DNA of 31,684 nt from WHTB01 sp050699035 (GCA_050699035.1 JBOHDE010000014.1:1-31684); one strand, 5' to 3'. Counted from the first letter of the stretch, positions 1 through 7,659 are shown. Numbers and translations: made by a program. The notes: a model not told the origin generated them from the sequence alone.

Positions 1-51
1 GGAGCGTCTCTCGACCACCACCGCGGTGATGATCAGTCGGGCCTTGGACAT
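1..51 (-). CDS. IS481-family transposase, N-terminal fragment (runs off the window)
   Basis: Only the first 17 codons are visible, starting at the ATG at 51 and reading MSKARLIITAVVVERRS. This resembles the start of actinobacterial IS481 transposases, where it opens a helix-turn-helix domain that precedes an RNase-H-fold DDE domain. A GGAGGTGA-like ribosome site sits just upstream, at about 58-65. The catalytic domain is outside the window, so activity cannot be assessed. Confidence is moderate because the match is short. Confidence 0.5.
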   Translation of the reverse strand, partial: MSKARLIITAVVVERRS

Positions 52-70
52 GGGCCGTCACCTCCGGCAG

Positions 71-106
71 AGGTGTCAACTATGTCCCGAGACAGGTGTC
101 AACTAT
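71..106 (-). repeat. Two 13-bp direct repeats inside the IS end
   Basis: AGGTGTCAACTAT is present exactly at 71-83 and 94-106, with starts 23 bp apart, just under the putative terminal inverted repeat. About two helical turns between copies suits a dimeric or multi-site transposase contact, but that is inference. Confidence 0.6.
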
Positions 107-153
107 CTCCTGAAACCAGACACTGCCGGGGGCGCTTTCTGCCGGGAGGCGCT

Positions 154-1590
154 TCAGCGTCGGGCGTATGCCGGTCCGGGGAGCAGGCGGTCGCGGAGCC
201 AGTAGGGGATCTCTTCGTCGAAGATGGGCCAGCGCTTCAGTTCCCACGCGTACTGGTCCCGACTCGGTGGGGTGAACCACTCCGGTTCCTCGGCGGAGTA
301 GCCGAAGTCCGGTCGCTCGACTTCGCTCCACTGTGGTGTGCCTTGGCTGACAACCTGATCGGGTAACTGCGCCTCGCAGTAGGTTGTGAAGATCACGGTG
401 TCTGGGAACGGGACTCCGGCGCGCAGTCGCCTCAATTCGGGTGCACGTTCGAAACCGTTCAGCAAACGTCGGGTGCGCGGTGGTTCGGCGTCGGTCGCCT
501 TTCCTTCGGTTTCCAGGATGATTTCCTCGTGGTCGCCGGCGACGTGCAGATTCACCCTGAATCGGTGGCAGCCACTGGGCAACAGGGGGAGGACGGCCGT
601 GAGCACTCGCTCAGTCAGCAGGGAATACGCCTCGTCGACCAACGGACCCGTGGATTTCAGCATCTGCCGGTACCCGCGTTCCCTGGCCACGTCGCTGGGC
701 GTAGCCCACCACGTGCCGTGGAGTGTGATGATGAACTTGAAGTAGAACTGCCGAAAGTCATATCCGCGCACGTACTTGACGGGTGAGGTCTTCTCAAGCC
801 AAGCACCGAGGTCATTTCCCTCCCCGAACACTGCAGCGAGGGCACGCTGCAGAACACCACCCACGAACGCAATCACCACGGCCGCGACCAGGCACACCAC
901 AATCGTCAGCAGCACGGCGAAGAATCCGGGCATTCCCCAACCGTTGTGCAGGTAGCCGAATAGTCGTCCCGGTCCTTCTTCGAAAACCGCCTCGGCGATG
1001 TTGGCGAGATCGGTGGCGAAGCCGGCAACAGCGCCCGTGACGGCGATACCCAGCACCTTTCTGGGCACCTCGCCCACTCGCGACTTGGTCCGTTCACCGA
1101 CGAACCCGGCCAGGTGCCGGCCGTAGACACGAGCTCCTGCGAGAACCCTCCCAGCCACCGCGATCACCGCCGGCACCGCATGAAATCCCGGATTGTCGAA
1201 GTTTTCGGTGACCAGTAAGGCCAGGGCGCCGGCGGCACCGGCCCGCACCAACCAGCTAGACACGATGATGATTCTCCCGGTCTGCGCACGCCGAACGGAC
1301 CTGTCCCCGGCGAAGACCGGAACCGGCCGGGTCGCGGGAATCCCCACGAGCGACAGCAGGGTCGTCGACACGGCGGCGACCCACGACAAAACGGTCCGCG
1401 TCCCGGGGGATATCTCGACAAAGGCGGAGAAAACGGCCGGCACAATCACGCCTACTAGACCAACGAATAGCAACAGGAAGGACACACACCCGTTGAGCCT
1501 GAACCGGGTTAGTCGAGATAGCACGGAGACAACACTAAACCTGACCAAGATCTGGCTCTCCTGACTGCCGGCGGGCGTGCCCGTGTGCAT
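154..1590 (-). CDS. Multi-pass membrane protein of unknown function with a soluble C-terminal half
   Basis: I do not recognise this 478-residue protein. The start is taken at the ATG at 1590, with AGGTG 8-12 nt upstream; the open frame extends to 1887, but the extra 99 residues look like low-complexity read-through. Hydrophobic segments lie near residues 33-57, 66-86, 107-127, 137-155 and 220-245, with a weaker one near 180-200. The last 220 residues or so are soluble, with several aromatic and acidic stretches (for example GTWWATPSD and EEPEWFTPP). Codon use is less GC-biased than in the neighbouring core genes, and the gene lies 32 bp from an IS end, so it may be acquired. No enzymatic motif is visible. 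Confidence is high that it is a gene and nil for function. Confidence 0.75.
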   Translation of the reverse strand: MHTGTPAGSQESQILVRFSVVSVLSRLTRFRLNGCVSFLLLFVGLVGVIVPAVFSAFVEISPGTRTVLSWVAAVSTTLLSLVGIPATRPVPVFAGDRSVRRAQTGRIIIVSSWLVRAGAAGALALLVTENFDNPGFHAVPAVIAVAGRVLAGARVYGRHLAGFVGERTKSRVGEVPRKVLGIAVTGAVAGFATDLANIAEAVFEEGPGRLFGYLHNGWGMPGFFAVLLTIVVCLVAAVVIAFVGGVLQRALAAVFGEGNDLGAWLEKTSPVKYVRGYDFRQFYFKFIITLHGTWWATPSDVARERGYRQMLKSTGPLVDEAYSLLTERVLTAVLPLLPSGCHRFRVNLHVAGDHEEIILETEGKATDAEPPRTRRLLNGFERAPELRRLRAGVPFPDTVIFTTYCEAQLPDQVVSQGTPQWSEVERPDFGYSAEEPEWFTPPSRDQYAWELKRWPIFDEEIPYWLRDRLLPGPAYARR

Positions 1591-2306
1591 TCTGCGGACA
1601 CCTGTCGGCAGACGACCACCCGGACCGATCTGGGCTGCCTGGGTGACTTCACCCCTCGAACCGTCACTTTCGGCCCCGAATCCGGGCTCAGAATGTCGGT
1701 TCGGAGGGTGACGTGGTGGCCGGCGGGCATGTCCGGGACAGGCCCTGCACCGCCATAACCGACGAGTTTGCTGTCCACCGCGGCTGACGACAGCAAAGTC
1801 GTCGGTTACGACCGCCACCGCGCGGCCGGACCGGGCGGGACTGAGCGAGCGGGCGCGGCGAACCGCTGGCGAAAAACGCGCCCACACATCCAGCAGGAGC
1901 CCAAGATCTCCCCCTTGCCTAGAATTCGGTGGCGTGGCGGTTCGTTGGCAGGTGCGGAAGTGGTGCGCGTGCTCTGATCGGAGCCACGACCAGCGGGCAC
2001 GCGCGTCGCGCCCACTCCTCGGCAGTCACCCGGCCGCGCGGCCGGGCCAGCTCGGTGGTCGCGGTGATCGGGCGTCACAGCCCTGCCACGACGGCGGCGT
2101 GCGATCTCGACCGTCGTGGAGACCGGCAGTCCACGCCGGGTGCGAGTTCGTGCGGATGCTGTACGAATCGTGCCGGGGGCGCTCACCTCCTCTTCCGACG
2201 CGCTCCCGCTCGCCCGACGACGGCGGAACGGTGATCTGCCTGACACTGCCGGTACCGGGTACTTTCTGCCGACTCGTACGACTAGCCTGGGGGCACCGAG
2301 AACCAT
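1591..2306. other. Gene-free stretch upstream of kgd
   Basis: I see no convincing gene in these 716 bases. The overlapping open frames on both strands are rich in Arg, Pro and Ser and look like shadows of GC-rich non-coding DNA. The stretch holds a 21-bp inverted repeat (1755-1809), a GC-only palindrome (2029-2046), and two TANNNT hexamers that could serve kgd: TAGAAT at 1920-1925 and TAGCCT at 2283-2288. Neither hexamer has a good -35 partner. Confidence 0.5.
1755..1809. repeat. 21-bp inverted repeat with 13-nt spacer
   Basis: The left arm (1755-1775, ATAACCGACGAGTTTGCTGT plus C) and right arm (1789-1809) are complementary at 19 of 21 positions, the outer pair and one internal pair differing. 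The spacer is 1776-1788. No T-run follows on either strand, so a simple intrinsic terminator is unlikely. It could be a two-ended operator, a cruciform or a miniature mobile repeat. Confidence 0.7.
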
Positions 2307-5300
2307 GTGATGCACCCGGAAGAGGCGATCGAGGCAGTGGCCGAGTCACCCCAGCAGAACCCACCCTCACAGTTCGGCGCCAACGAGTGGCTCGTCGATG
2401 AGATGTACGAGCAGTACCGCCTGGATCCGAAGTCGGTCGACCAGGCCTGGTCGGACTTCTTCCAGACGTACACGCCGGACGGTGCCGAGGCACGAACCGC
2501 GGAGACCAAGCCCAGCCAGCCGGCGCCGAGCAAACCGGCACCGGTCCAAAGCAAGCCGGCACCGGTCCAAAGCAAGCCGGCTCCGGTCCAAAGCAAGCCG
2601 TCGGTCGCCGACCGCCCGGGCGGCCAGGGGGCCGAGTCCTCGGCCGCCTCCGGGTCACGACCGGCCACCGCCAAGCCCGTCCCGAAGGAGCCGCAGTCCG
2701 GCGCCGCCGCCGCGGCCACCGACGAGCCGGATCGCGTCGTGCTCCGCGGGGCGCCGGCCCGCACGGTCTCCAACATGGACATCAGCCTGACCATGCCGAC
2801 CGCCACCAGCGTGCGGGCGGTCCCGGTCAAGCTGCTGATCGACAACCGGATCGTGGTCAACAACCACCTCGCCCGCGCGCGCGGCGGCAAGGTCTCGTTC
2901 ACCCACCTGATCGGGTACGCCCTGGTGCAGGCGCTGAAGGAGATGCCGGAGATGAACGTCGGCTTCGACGTCGTCGACGGCAAGCCCACGATGATCAAGC
3001 CGAAGCACATCAACCTCGGGCTCGCGATCGACCTGCAGAAGCCGGACGGCACCCGCCAGCTGCTGGTCCCGTCCATCAAGGCCACCGAGTCGATGGACTT
3101 CGCCAGCTTCTGGACCGCGTACGAGGACGTCGTCCGGCGCACCCGCGACAACAAGCTCACGGTCGAGGACTTCCAAGGCACCACGGTCACGCTGACCAAC
3201 CCCGGCACCATCGGCACCAACCACTCGGTGCCGCGGCTGATGAAGGGCCAGGGCGCGATCATCGGTGTCGGCGCGATGGAGTACCCCGCGGCGTACCAGG
3301 GTGCCGCCGAGGAGACGCTGGCCCGCGACGCCGTCAGCAAGGTGATGACGCTGACGTCGACGTACGACCACCGGGTCATCCAGGGCGCACAGTCCGGCGA
3401 CTTCCTGCGCCGCCTCCACCTGCTGCTGCTCGGTGAGCAGGGTTTCTACGACGAGATCTTCCACGCGCTGCGCATCCCGTACCACCCGATCAAGTGGTCG
3501 TCCGACATCGCGACGACGCATGACGACGACATCACCAAGCAGGCGCGCATCCTCGAGCTGATCCACGCCTACCGCGTGCGCGGCCACATCATGGCCGACA
3601 CCGACCCCCTCGAGTACAAGCAGCGCAACCACCCCGACCTCGAGATCGAGAACCACGGCCTGACCCTGTGGGACCTCGACCGCGAGTTCGCCACCGGCAC
3701 GTTCGGCCTCGGCAGCCGGTTTATGAAGCTGCGACACATCCTCGGCATCCTGCGCGACTCGTACTGCCGCACGATCGGCATCGAGTACATGCACATCCAG
3801 GACCCCGAGCAGCGCCGCTGGATCCAGGAGCGGGTCGAGCGGCCGCACCAGAAGGTGCCCCGGGAGGAGCAGCTTCGCATCCTGCACAAGCTCAACCAGG
3901 CCGAGGCGTTCGAGACGTTCCTGCAGACCAAGTTCGTCGGCCAGAAGCGGTTCAGCCTCGAAGGCGGAGAGACCACGATCGCGCTGGTCGACGAGATCTG
4001 CGAGGAGGCCGCGGGTGCCGGCCTCGACGAGGTCTGCATCGGCATGGCCCACCGCGGTCGGCTCAACATGCTCGCCAACATCGTCGGCAAGAGCTACGGC
4101 CAGATCTTCCGTGAGTTCGAGGGCAATATCGACCCGCGTACGGTGCAGGGCTCCGGCGACGTGAAGTACCACCTCGGCGCCGAGGGCGAGTTCACCTCCG
4201 AGCACGGCGACACGATCAAGGTCTCGGTCGCGGCTAACCCGTCCCACCTCGAAGCCGTCGACCCGGTGCTCGAGGGCATCGCCCGGGCCAAGCAGGACCT
4301 GCTCAACAAGGGCCAGGAGTTCCCGGTCCTCCCGCTGCTCGTGCACGGCGACGCGGCCTTCGCCGGCCAGGGCGTCGTCGCGGAGACGCTGAACCTGTCG
4401 CAGCTGCGTGGCTACCGCACCGGCGGCACGATCCACGTCGTCGTCAACAACCAGGTCGGCTTCACCACGTCGCCGGCCGCCTCGCGCTCCTCGCTGTACT
4501 GCACCGATGTCGCCCGGATGGTCCAGGCGCCGATCTTCCACGTCAACGCCGACGACCCGGAGGCGTGCATCCGCGTCGCCGACCTGGCCTTCGCCTACCG
4601 GCAGGCGTTCAAGAAGGACGTCGTGATCGACCTGGTGTGCTACCGGCGCCGGGGCCACAACGAGGGCGACGACCCCTCGTACACGCAGCCCCTGATGTAC
4701 GACCTGATCGAGCAGAAGCGTTCCGTCCGCAAGCTCTACACCGAAGCCCTGATCGGGCGCGGCGACATCTCCGTCGAGGAGGCCGAGTCGGCGCTGAAGG
4801 ACTACCAGAGCCAGCTCGAGCGCGCGTTCGTCGAGGTGCGTGAGGCCACCAGCAACGGCGACGAGAAGTACGTCACGGTGCCTACCTACCCCGAAAAGAA
4901 GGGACACGCCGACACCCAGACCGCGGTTCCGTTCGAGGTGCTCAAACGGATCGCCGATGCGTACACCTCGGCGCCGGAAGGTTTCACGATCCACCCGAAG
5001 GTGCTCCCCCAGCTGCAGCGCCGGGCCGCCGCCATCACCGAGGGTCCGGTCGACTGGGGCACGGCCGAGATCGTGGCGTACGGCTCACTGCTGATGCAGG
5101 GCCGCCCAGTGCGGCTGTCGGGGCAGGACTCGCGGCGCGGCACGTTCGTGCAGCGGTTCGCGACGATCATCGACCGTAAGACGGCCGCCGAGTGGACTCC
5201 GCTGCAGCACCTCACCGACGACCAGGCGTCGTTCTTCATCTACGACTCGCTGTTGTCCGAGTACGCCGCGATGGGCTTCGAATACGGCTACTCGGTCGCC

Positions 5301-6071
5301 CGCCCCGAGGCACTGGTGCTATGGGAGGCGCAGTTCGGCGACTTCGTCAACGGCGCGCAGATCGTCATCGACGAGTTCATCTCCGCCGGCGAGGCCAAGT
5401 GGAACCAGCATTCGGGCGTCGTACTCCTGCTCCCCCACGGCTACGAGGGACAGGGGCCAGACCACTCCTCGGCCCGGATCGAGCGGTTCCTCGCCCTGGC
5501 CGCGGACGACGCGTTCACCGTGGCGCAGCCGTCCACGCCGGCCAGCAACTTCCACCTGCTCCGCCAGCACTCGCTCAGCGACAACCACCGGCCGATGATC
5601 GTCTTCACGCCGAAGTCGATGCTCCGCAACAAGTCCGCCGCGTCGCAGCCTGCCGACTTCACCGAGGGGACGTTCCGCCCGGTGATCGGCGACGACGTGG
5701 CCGACCCGGCCGCGGTCCAGCGGGTCCTGCTCTGCTCCGGCCGCATCACCTGGGACCTGCTGAACGAACGCAAGAAGGTGGAGGGCGACAACCCGCGCAC
5801 CGCCATCTTGCGCATCGAGCAGCTCTACCCACGGCCGGTCGACGAGATCAAGGCCGAGCTGGCGAAGTACCCGAACGTGCGCGAGGTGCGCTGGGTGCAG
5901 GACGAGCCGGCCAACATGGGCCCGTGGCCGCACATGGCCTTGCACCTCACCTCCGAGCTCGAGGTGCCGTTCTTCCGGGTCTCGCGACCTGAGTCGGCGG
6001 CTCCGTCGGTCGGCTCGGGTGCACGGCACCTCGAAGAGGCCAAGACCCTGCTCCAGCAGGCGTTCAGCTAG
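2307..6071 (+). CDS. kgd: Multifunctional 2-oxoglutarate decarboxylase/dehydrogenase E1 with fused succinyltransferase domain
   Basis: This cytosolic TCA-cycle protein decarboxylates 2-oxoglutarate with thiamine diphosphate and, with E2/E3 partners, makes succinyl-CoA. GTG (2307) and ATG (2310) are both possible starts; residues are counted from the ATG. Residues 20-55 form the N-terminal helix typical of E1o (FGANEWLVDEMYEQYR). A Pro/Ala/Lys linker follows, then an E2-type acyltransferase domain with the catalytic DHR motif (His354). The E1 part has GMAHRGRLNML (578-588) and HGDAAFAGQGVV (679-690) for ThDP and metal binding. At 1253-1254 residues, full length is normal for the actinobacterial fusion (KGD/OdhA). 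In relatives the enzyme is controlled by the FHA protein GarA/OdhI; no such gene is in this window. The linker carries three copies of a 7-residue repeat. Confidence 0.97.
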   Translation: MMHPEEAIEAVAESPQQNPPSQFGANEWLVDEMYEQYRLDPKSVDQAWSDFFQTYTPDGAEARTAETKPSQPAPSKPAPVQSKPAPVQSKPAPVQSKPSVADRPGGQGAESSAASGSRPATAKPVPKEPQSGAAAAATDEPDRVVLRGAPARTVSNMDISLTMPTATSVRAVPVKLLIDNRIVVNNHLARARGGKVSFTHLIGYALVQALKEMPEMNVGFDVVDGKPTMIKPKHINLGLAIDLQKPDGTRQLLVPSIKATESMDFASFWTAYEDVVRRTRDNKLTVEDFQGTTVTLTNPGTIGTNHSVPRLMKGQGAIIGVGAMEYPAAYQGAAEETLARDAVSKVMTLTSTYDHRVIQGAQSGDFLRRLHLLLLGEQGFYDEIFHALRIPYHPIKWSSDIATTHDDDITKQARILELIHAYRVRGHIMADTDPLEYKQRNHPDLEIENHGLTLWDLDREFATGTFGLGSRFMKLRHILGILRDSYCRTIGIEYMHIQDPEQRRWIQERVERPHQKVPREEQLRILHKLNQAEAFETFLQTKFVGQKRFSLEGGETTIALVDEICEEAAGAGLDEVCIGMAHRGRLNMLANIVGKSYGQIFREFEGNIDPRTVQGSGDVKYHLGAEGEFTSEHGDTIKVSVAANPSHLEAVDPVLEGIARAKQDLLNKGQEFPVLPLLVHGDAAFAGQGVVAETLNLSQLRGYRTGGTIHVVVNNQVGFTTSPAASRSSLYCTDVARMVQAPIFHVNADDPEACIRVADLAFAYRQAFKKDVVIDLVCYRRRGHNEGDDPSYTQPLMYDLIEQKRSVRKLYTEALIGRGDISVEEAESALKDYQSQLERAFVEVREATSNGDEKYVTVPTYPEKKGHADTQTAVPFEVLKRIADAYTSAPEGFTIHPKVLPQLQRRAAAITEGPVDWGTAEIVAYGSLLMQGRPVRLSGQDSRRGTFVQRFATIIDRKTAAEWTPLQHLTDDQASFFIYDSLLSEYAAMGFEYGYSVARPEALVLWEAQFGDFVNGAQIVIDEFISAGEAKWNQHSGVVLLLPHGYEGQGPDHSSARIERFLALAADDAFTVAQPSTPASNFHLLRQHSLSDNHRPMIVFTPKSMLRNKSAASQPADFTEGTFRPVIGDDVADPAAVQRVLLCSGRITWDLLNERKKVEGDNPRTAILRIEQLYPRPVDEIKAELAKYPNVREVRWVQDEPANMGPWPHMALHLTSELEVPFFRVSRPESAAPSVGSGARHLEEAKTLLQQAFS
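2529..2591 (+). repeat. Three tandem 21-bp units in the kgd linker (SKPAPVQ x3)
   Basis: Three consecutive 21-bp units (2529-2549, 2550-2570, 2571-2591) differ by only one or two bases and encode SKPAPVQ three times, followed by a partial SKP. They lie in the flexible linker between the N-terminal helix and the acyltransferase domain. Such near-identical units are prone to copy-number change. Confidence 0.9.
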
Positions 6072-6083
6072 AACGGGGCAGGG

Positions 6084-6260
6084 GTGTACTTCACCGACCG
6101 CGGCATCGAGGAGCTGACCAGCCGGCGGGGCGACGAGGAGGTCACGCTCGCCTGGGTGGCCGACCAGCTCCAGGAGTTCTGCGACCTCAACCCGGAGTTC
6201 GAGGTGCCGGTCGAGCGGTTCGCCACCTGGCTGGCCCGACACGACGACGAGGACGAATAG
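6084..6260 (+). CDS. Small DUF6104-family protein
   Basis: This 58-residue protein starts at GTG (6084), 12 bases after the kgd stop, behind a GGGGCAGGG ribosome site. It reads VYFTDRGIEELTSRRGDEEV, then a Trp-containing helix (LAWVADQLQEF) and a very acidic tail (ARHDDEDE). I recognise it as the DUF6104 family, small actinomycete proteins often found beside kgd. The position suggests co-transcription with kgd. The function is not known; a regulatory or assembly role is only a guess from proximity. No membrane segment or cysteine pair is present. Confidence 0.85.
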   Translation: MYFTDRGIEELTSRRGDEEVTLAWVADQLQEFCDLNPEFEVPVERFATWLARHDDEDE

Positions 6261-6269
6261 CCCCAGCTA

Positions 6270-6323
6270 TTCCCGCCGAGGTTGCGCGTATGTCGGGACC
6301 TTCCCGCCGACGTTGCGCGTATG
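6270..6323 (+). repeat. Two copies of a 23-bp motif, part of a dispersed repeat
   Basis: Copies at 6270-6292 and 6301-6323 share TTCCCGCCGA and GTTGCGCGTATG and differ by one base. The first, extended to 6274-6295, is exactly the reverse complement of 19579-19600 and 19769-19790, so the core GAGGTTGCGCGTATG occurs three times exactly and once with a change in this window, always between genes. Confidence 0.85.
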
Positions 6324-6360
6324 CACCGTGGACGAGGCGTAACCGTCCGTTCCACGTGCA

Positions 6361-6407
6361 GCCCGAGCCTTGCAAGGCGCGGGGTGTACGAACATCAGGT
6401 GGGTCGG
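6361..6407 (+). repeat. Imperfect 46-bp direct repeat, copy 1
   Basis: It begins GCCCGAGCCTTGCAAGGCGC and ends CATCAGGTGGGTCGG. It matches 6626-6671 at about 38 of 46 positions. CCTTGCAAGG inside it is a perfect 10-bp palindrome. The two copies flank the hairpin pair at 6458-6570. Confidence 0.75.
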
Positions 6408-6457
6408 CGGCGTCCGATCGAGCCGATCGCGACGCCATCTCTTCGCCGACCCGAGGC

Positions 6458-6570
6458 AACTGAGAGTTACCGACGCTCTGGCGTGTGTAGATCTCAGTTA
6501 CCCCGCGACCGGCGCCGCGGACGGGCTGGGGAAACTTTCACACGCCAGAGAGTAGGAAAGGTTCCCCAGC
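6458..6570. other. Two hairpins with complementary 12-nt loops (possible kissing-loop element)
   Basis: Hairpin 1 has the stem AACTGAGA (6458-6465) with TCTCAGTT (6492-6499). Hairpin 2 has the stem GCTGGGGAAACTTT (6525-6538) with AAAGGTTCCCCAGC (6557-6570), with one non-Watson-Crick pair. The loop of the first contains CTCTGGCGTGTG (6476-6487) and the loop of the second contains its exact complement CACACGCCAGAG (6539-6550). The two can therefore be seen as inverted copies of one hairpin repeat or as a kissing-loop RNA. The strand transcribed, if any, is unknown. Confidence 0.55.
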
Positions 6571-6625
6571 ACCCCGATCAGATCGACCCGCTTGCCAGTG
6601 CCAGCCCCGCCTCACTCACCAGCGC

Positions 6626-6671
6626 CCCGAGCCTTGCAGGGCGCGGTCTGTACGTGAATCAGGTGGGCAGG
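6626..6671 (+). repeat. Imperfect 46-bp direct repeat, copy 2
   Basis: This is the second copy of the motif at 6361-6407, starting CCCGAGCCTTGCAGGGCGC. It ends 19 bp before the stop codon of the minus-strand oxidoreductase gene, so it lies just downstream of that gene and could act in 3'-end formation. Confidence 0.75.
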
Positions 6672-6690
6672 TCCCCTGGTCGGGCGGAAC

Positions 6691-7659
6691 TCACAGGGTG
6701 AAGACGATCTTGCCGAAGACGTCGCCGCCGGCCATCTTGGCGAAGCCGGCCTTCGCGTCCTGCAATGGCATCGTGGAGTCGATCAGCGGGCGAGTGCCCG
6801 TGACGTCGAGGAAGTCGGCCAGCCCGCGCAGTTCCTCGCGGGTCCCCATCGTCGTTCCCTGCACGCGCATCGACAGGAAGAAGATCCGCGTCAGCTCCGC
6901 CTGGGGCGGGTTGTTGCCGGACGTCGCGCCCGAGATCACGATCGTCCCACCCGGGCGCAGCGACTTGACCGAGTGCGACCAGGTGGCCGCGCCGACCGTC
7001 TCCATCACCGCGTCGACCTTGTGCGGCAGCCGGGCGCCGGGCTCGACGGCCTCGTGCGCGCCGATCTCCAGGGCCCGCGCACGCTTCGACTCGTCCCGGC
7101 TGGTCGCGAACACCCGCAGCCCAGCCGCCCGAGCGAGCACGATCAGGGCGGACGCCACACCGCCACCCGCGCCCTGGACGAGCACGCTGTCGCCGGGCTT
7201 GAGGTCGGTCTGCGAGAACAGCATCCGGTACGCGGTCAGCCAGGCCGTTGGCAGGCACGCCGCCTGCTCGAACGACAGCGCCGCCGGTTTGGGTACGACG
7301 TTGCGTCGCGGCACCGCCACCTGCTCGGCGAACGAGCCCTGGTAGCGCTCGGACAGCAGTGACCGCTTCGGGTCGTGGGTCTCGTCGCCCAGCCAGCCCG
7401 GGTCGGTGATGACGGCGTGGACGAGCACCTCGTTGCCGTCCTCGTCGATCCCGGCCGCGTCACACCCGAGGATCATCGGCAGCCGCTCCGCCGCCAGCCC
7501 GACGCCGCGCAGCGACCACAGGTCGTGGTGGTTCAGCGACGCCGCTTTCACGGTGACCGTGGTCCAGCCGTCGGGCACGTCGGGCGCCGGACGGTCGCCG
7601 AGGACGAGGCCGGACAGCGGGTCGTCGGGGCTGAGGGCATCCGCGTACGCAGCAAACAT
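6691..7659 (-). CDS. Zinc-independent MDR-family dehydrogenase (quinone oxidoreductase-like)
   Basis: This is a 322-residue cytosolic oxidoreductase of the medium-chain dehydrogenase/reductase superfamily. The N-terminal GroES-like fold has SLNHHDLWSLRG and GCDAAG. A Rossmann fold follows with GAGGGVASALIVLARAAG and then ATSRDESKRARAL, whose Ser/Arg after the second strand suits NADPH. The catalytic-zinc cysteine and the four-cysteine structural-zinc lobe are absent, as in quinone oxidoreductases. The start is the ATG at 7659 (MFAAYADALSPDD), with AGGGT about 9-13 nt upstream; a GTG/ATG further upstream would add only 8 residues. It is a single gene with no operon partner evident. The substrate cannot be read from the sequence. 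Confidence 0.88.
   Translation of the reverse strand: MFAAYADALSPDDPLSGLVLGDRPAPDVPDGWTTVTVKAASLNHHDLWSLRGVGLAAERLPMILGCDAAGIDEDGNEVLVHAVITDPGWLGDETHDPKRSLLSERYQGSFAEQVAVPRRNVVPKPAALSFEQAACLPTAWLTAYRMLFSQTDLKPGDSVLVQGAGGGVASALIVLARAAGLRVFATSRDESKRARALEIGAHEAVEPGARLPHKVDAVMETVGAATWSHSVKSLRPGGTIVISGATSGNNPPQAELTRIFFLSMRVQGTTMGTREELRGLADFLDVTGTRPLIDSTMPLQDAKAGFAKMAGGDVFGKIVFTL

Larger units (their letters stand above)
1..122 (-). mobile_element. Left-over end of an IS481-family-like insertion sequence
   Basis: Read on the minus strand, the segment begins near 122 with TGTCTGGTTTCAGGAGATAG, the TG-start form of an IS481-type terminus. The transposase start codon follows at 51. Two exact 13-bp copies of AGGTGTCAACTAT lie at 71-83 and 94-106, between the putative tip and the start codon, and could be transposase-binding sites. 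The other end is outside the window, so completeness cannot be judged. The family call rests on the terminal sequence and the first 17 residues only, by recognition and not by database search. Confidence 0.55.
6261..6690. other. Repeat-rich gene-free block
   Basis: No gene is supported here. The 430 bases contain, in order: two copies of a 23-bp motif (6270-6323); a 47-bp repeat (6361-6407) with a second copy at 6626-6671; and between these a pair of hairpins whose loops are complementary (6458-6570). The open frames that cross it read only the repeats. Confidence 0.6.

Noticed and set aside
2029..2046. 18-bp perfect palindrome made only of G and C (CCCGGCCGCGCGGCCGGG)
   Set aside because: Simple GC palindromes of this kind are expected in such a GC-rich genome; nothing else around it suggests function.
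1806..2401. Overlapping open frames on both strands in the kgd upstream gap
   Set aside because: Arg/Pro/Ser-rich, no family resemblance, no ribosome sites, and no codon-position bias.
2655..4994. Long minus-strand open frame (779 residues) opposite kgd
   Set aside because: It mirrors the kgd codon pattern; composition is repetitive Val/Leu/Asp/Arg without domains. An antisense shadow of a GC-rich gene.
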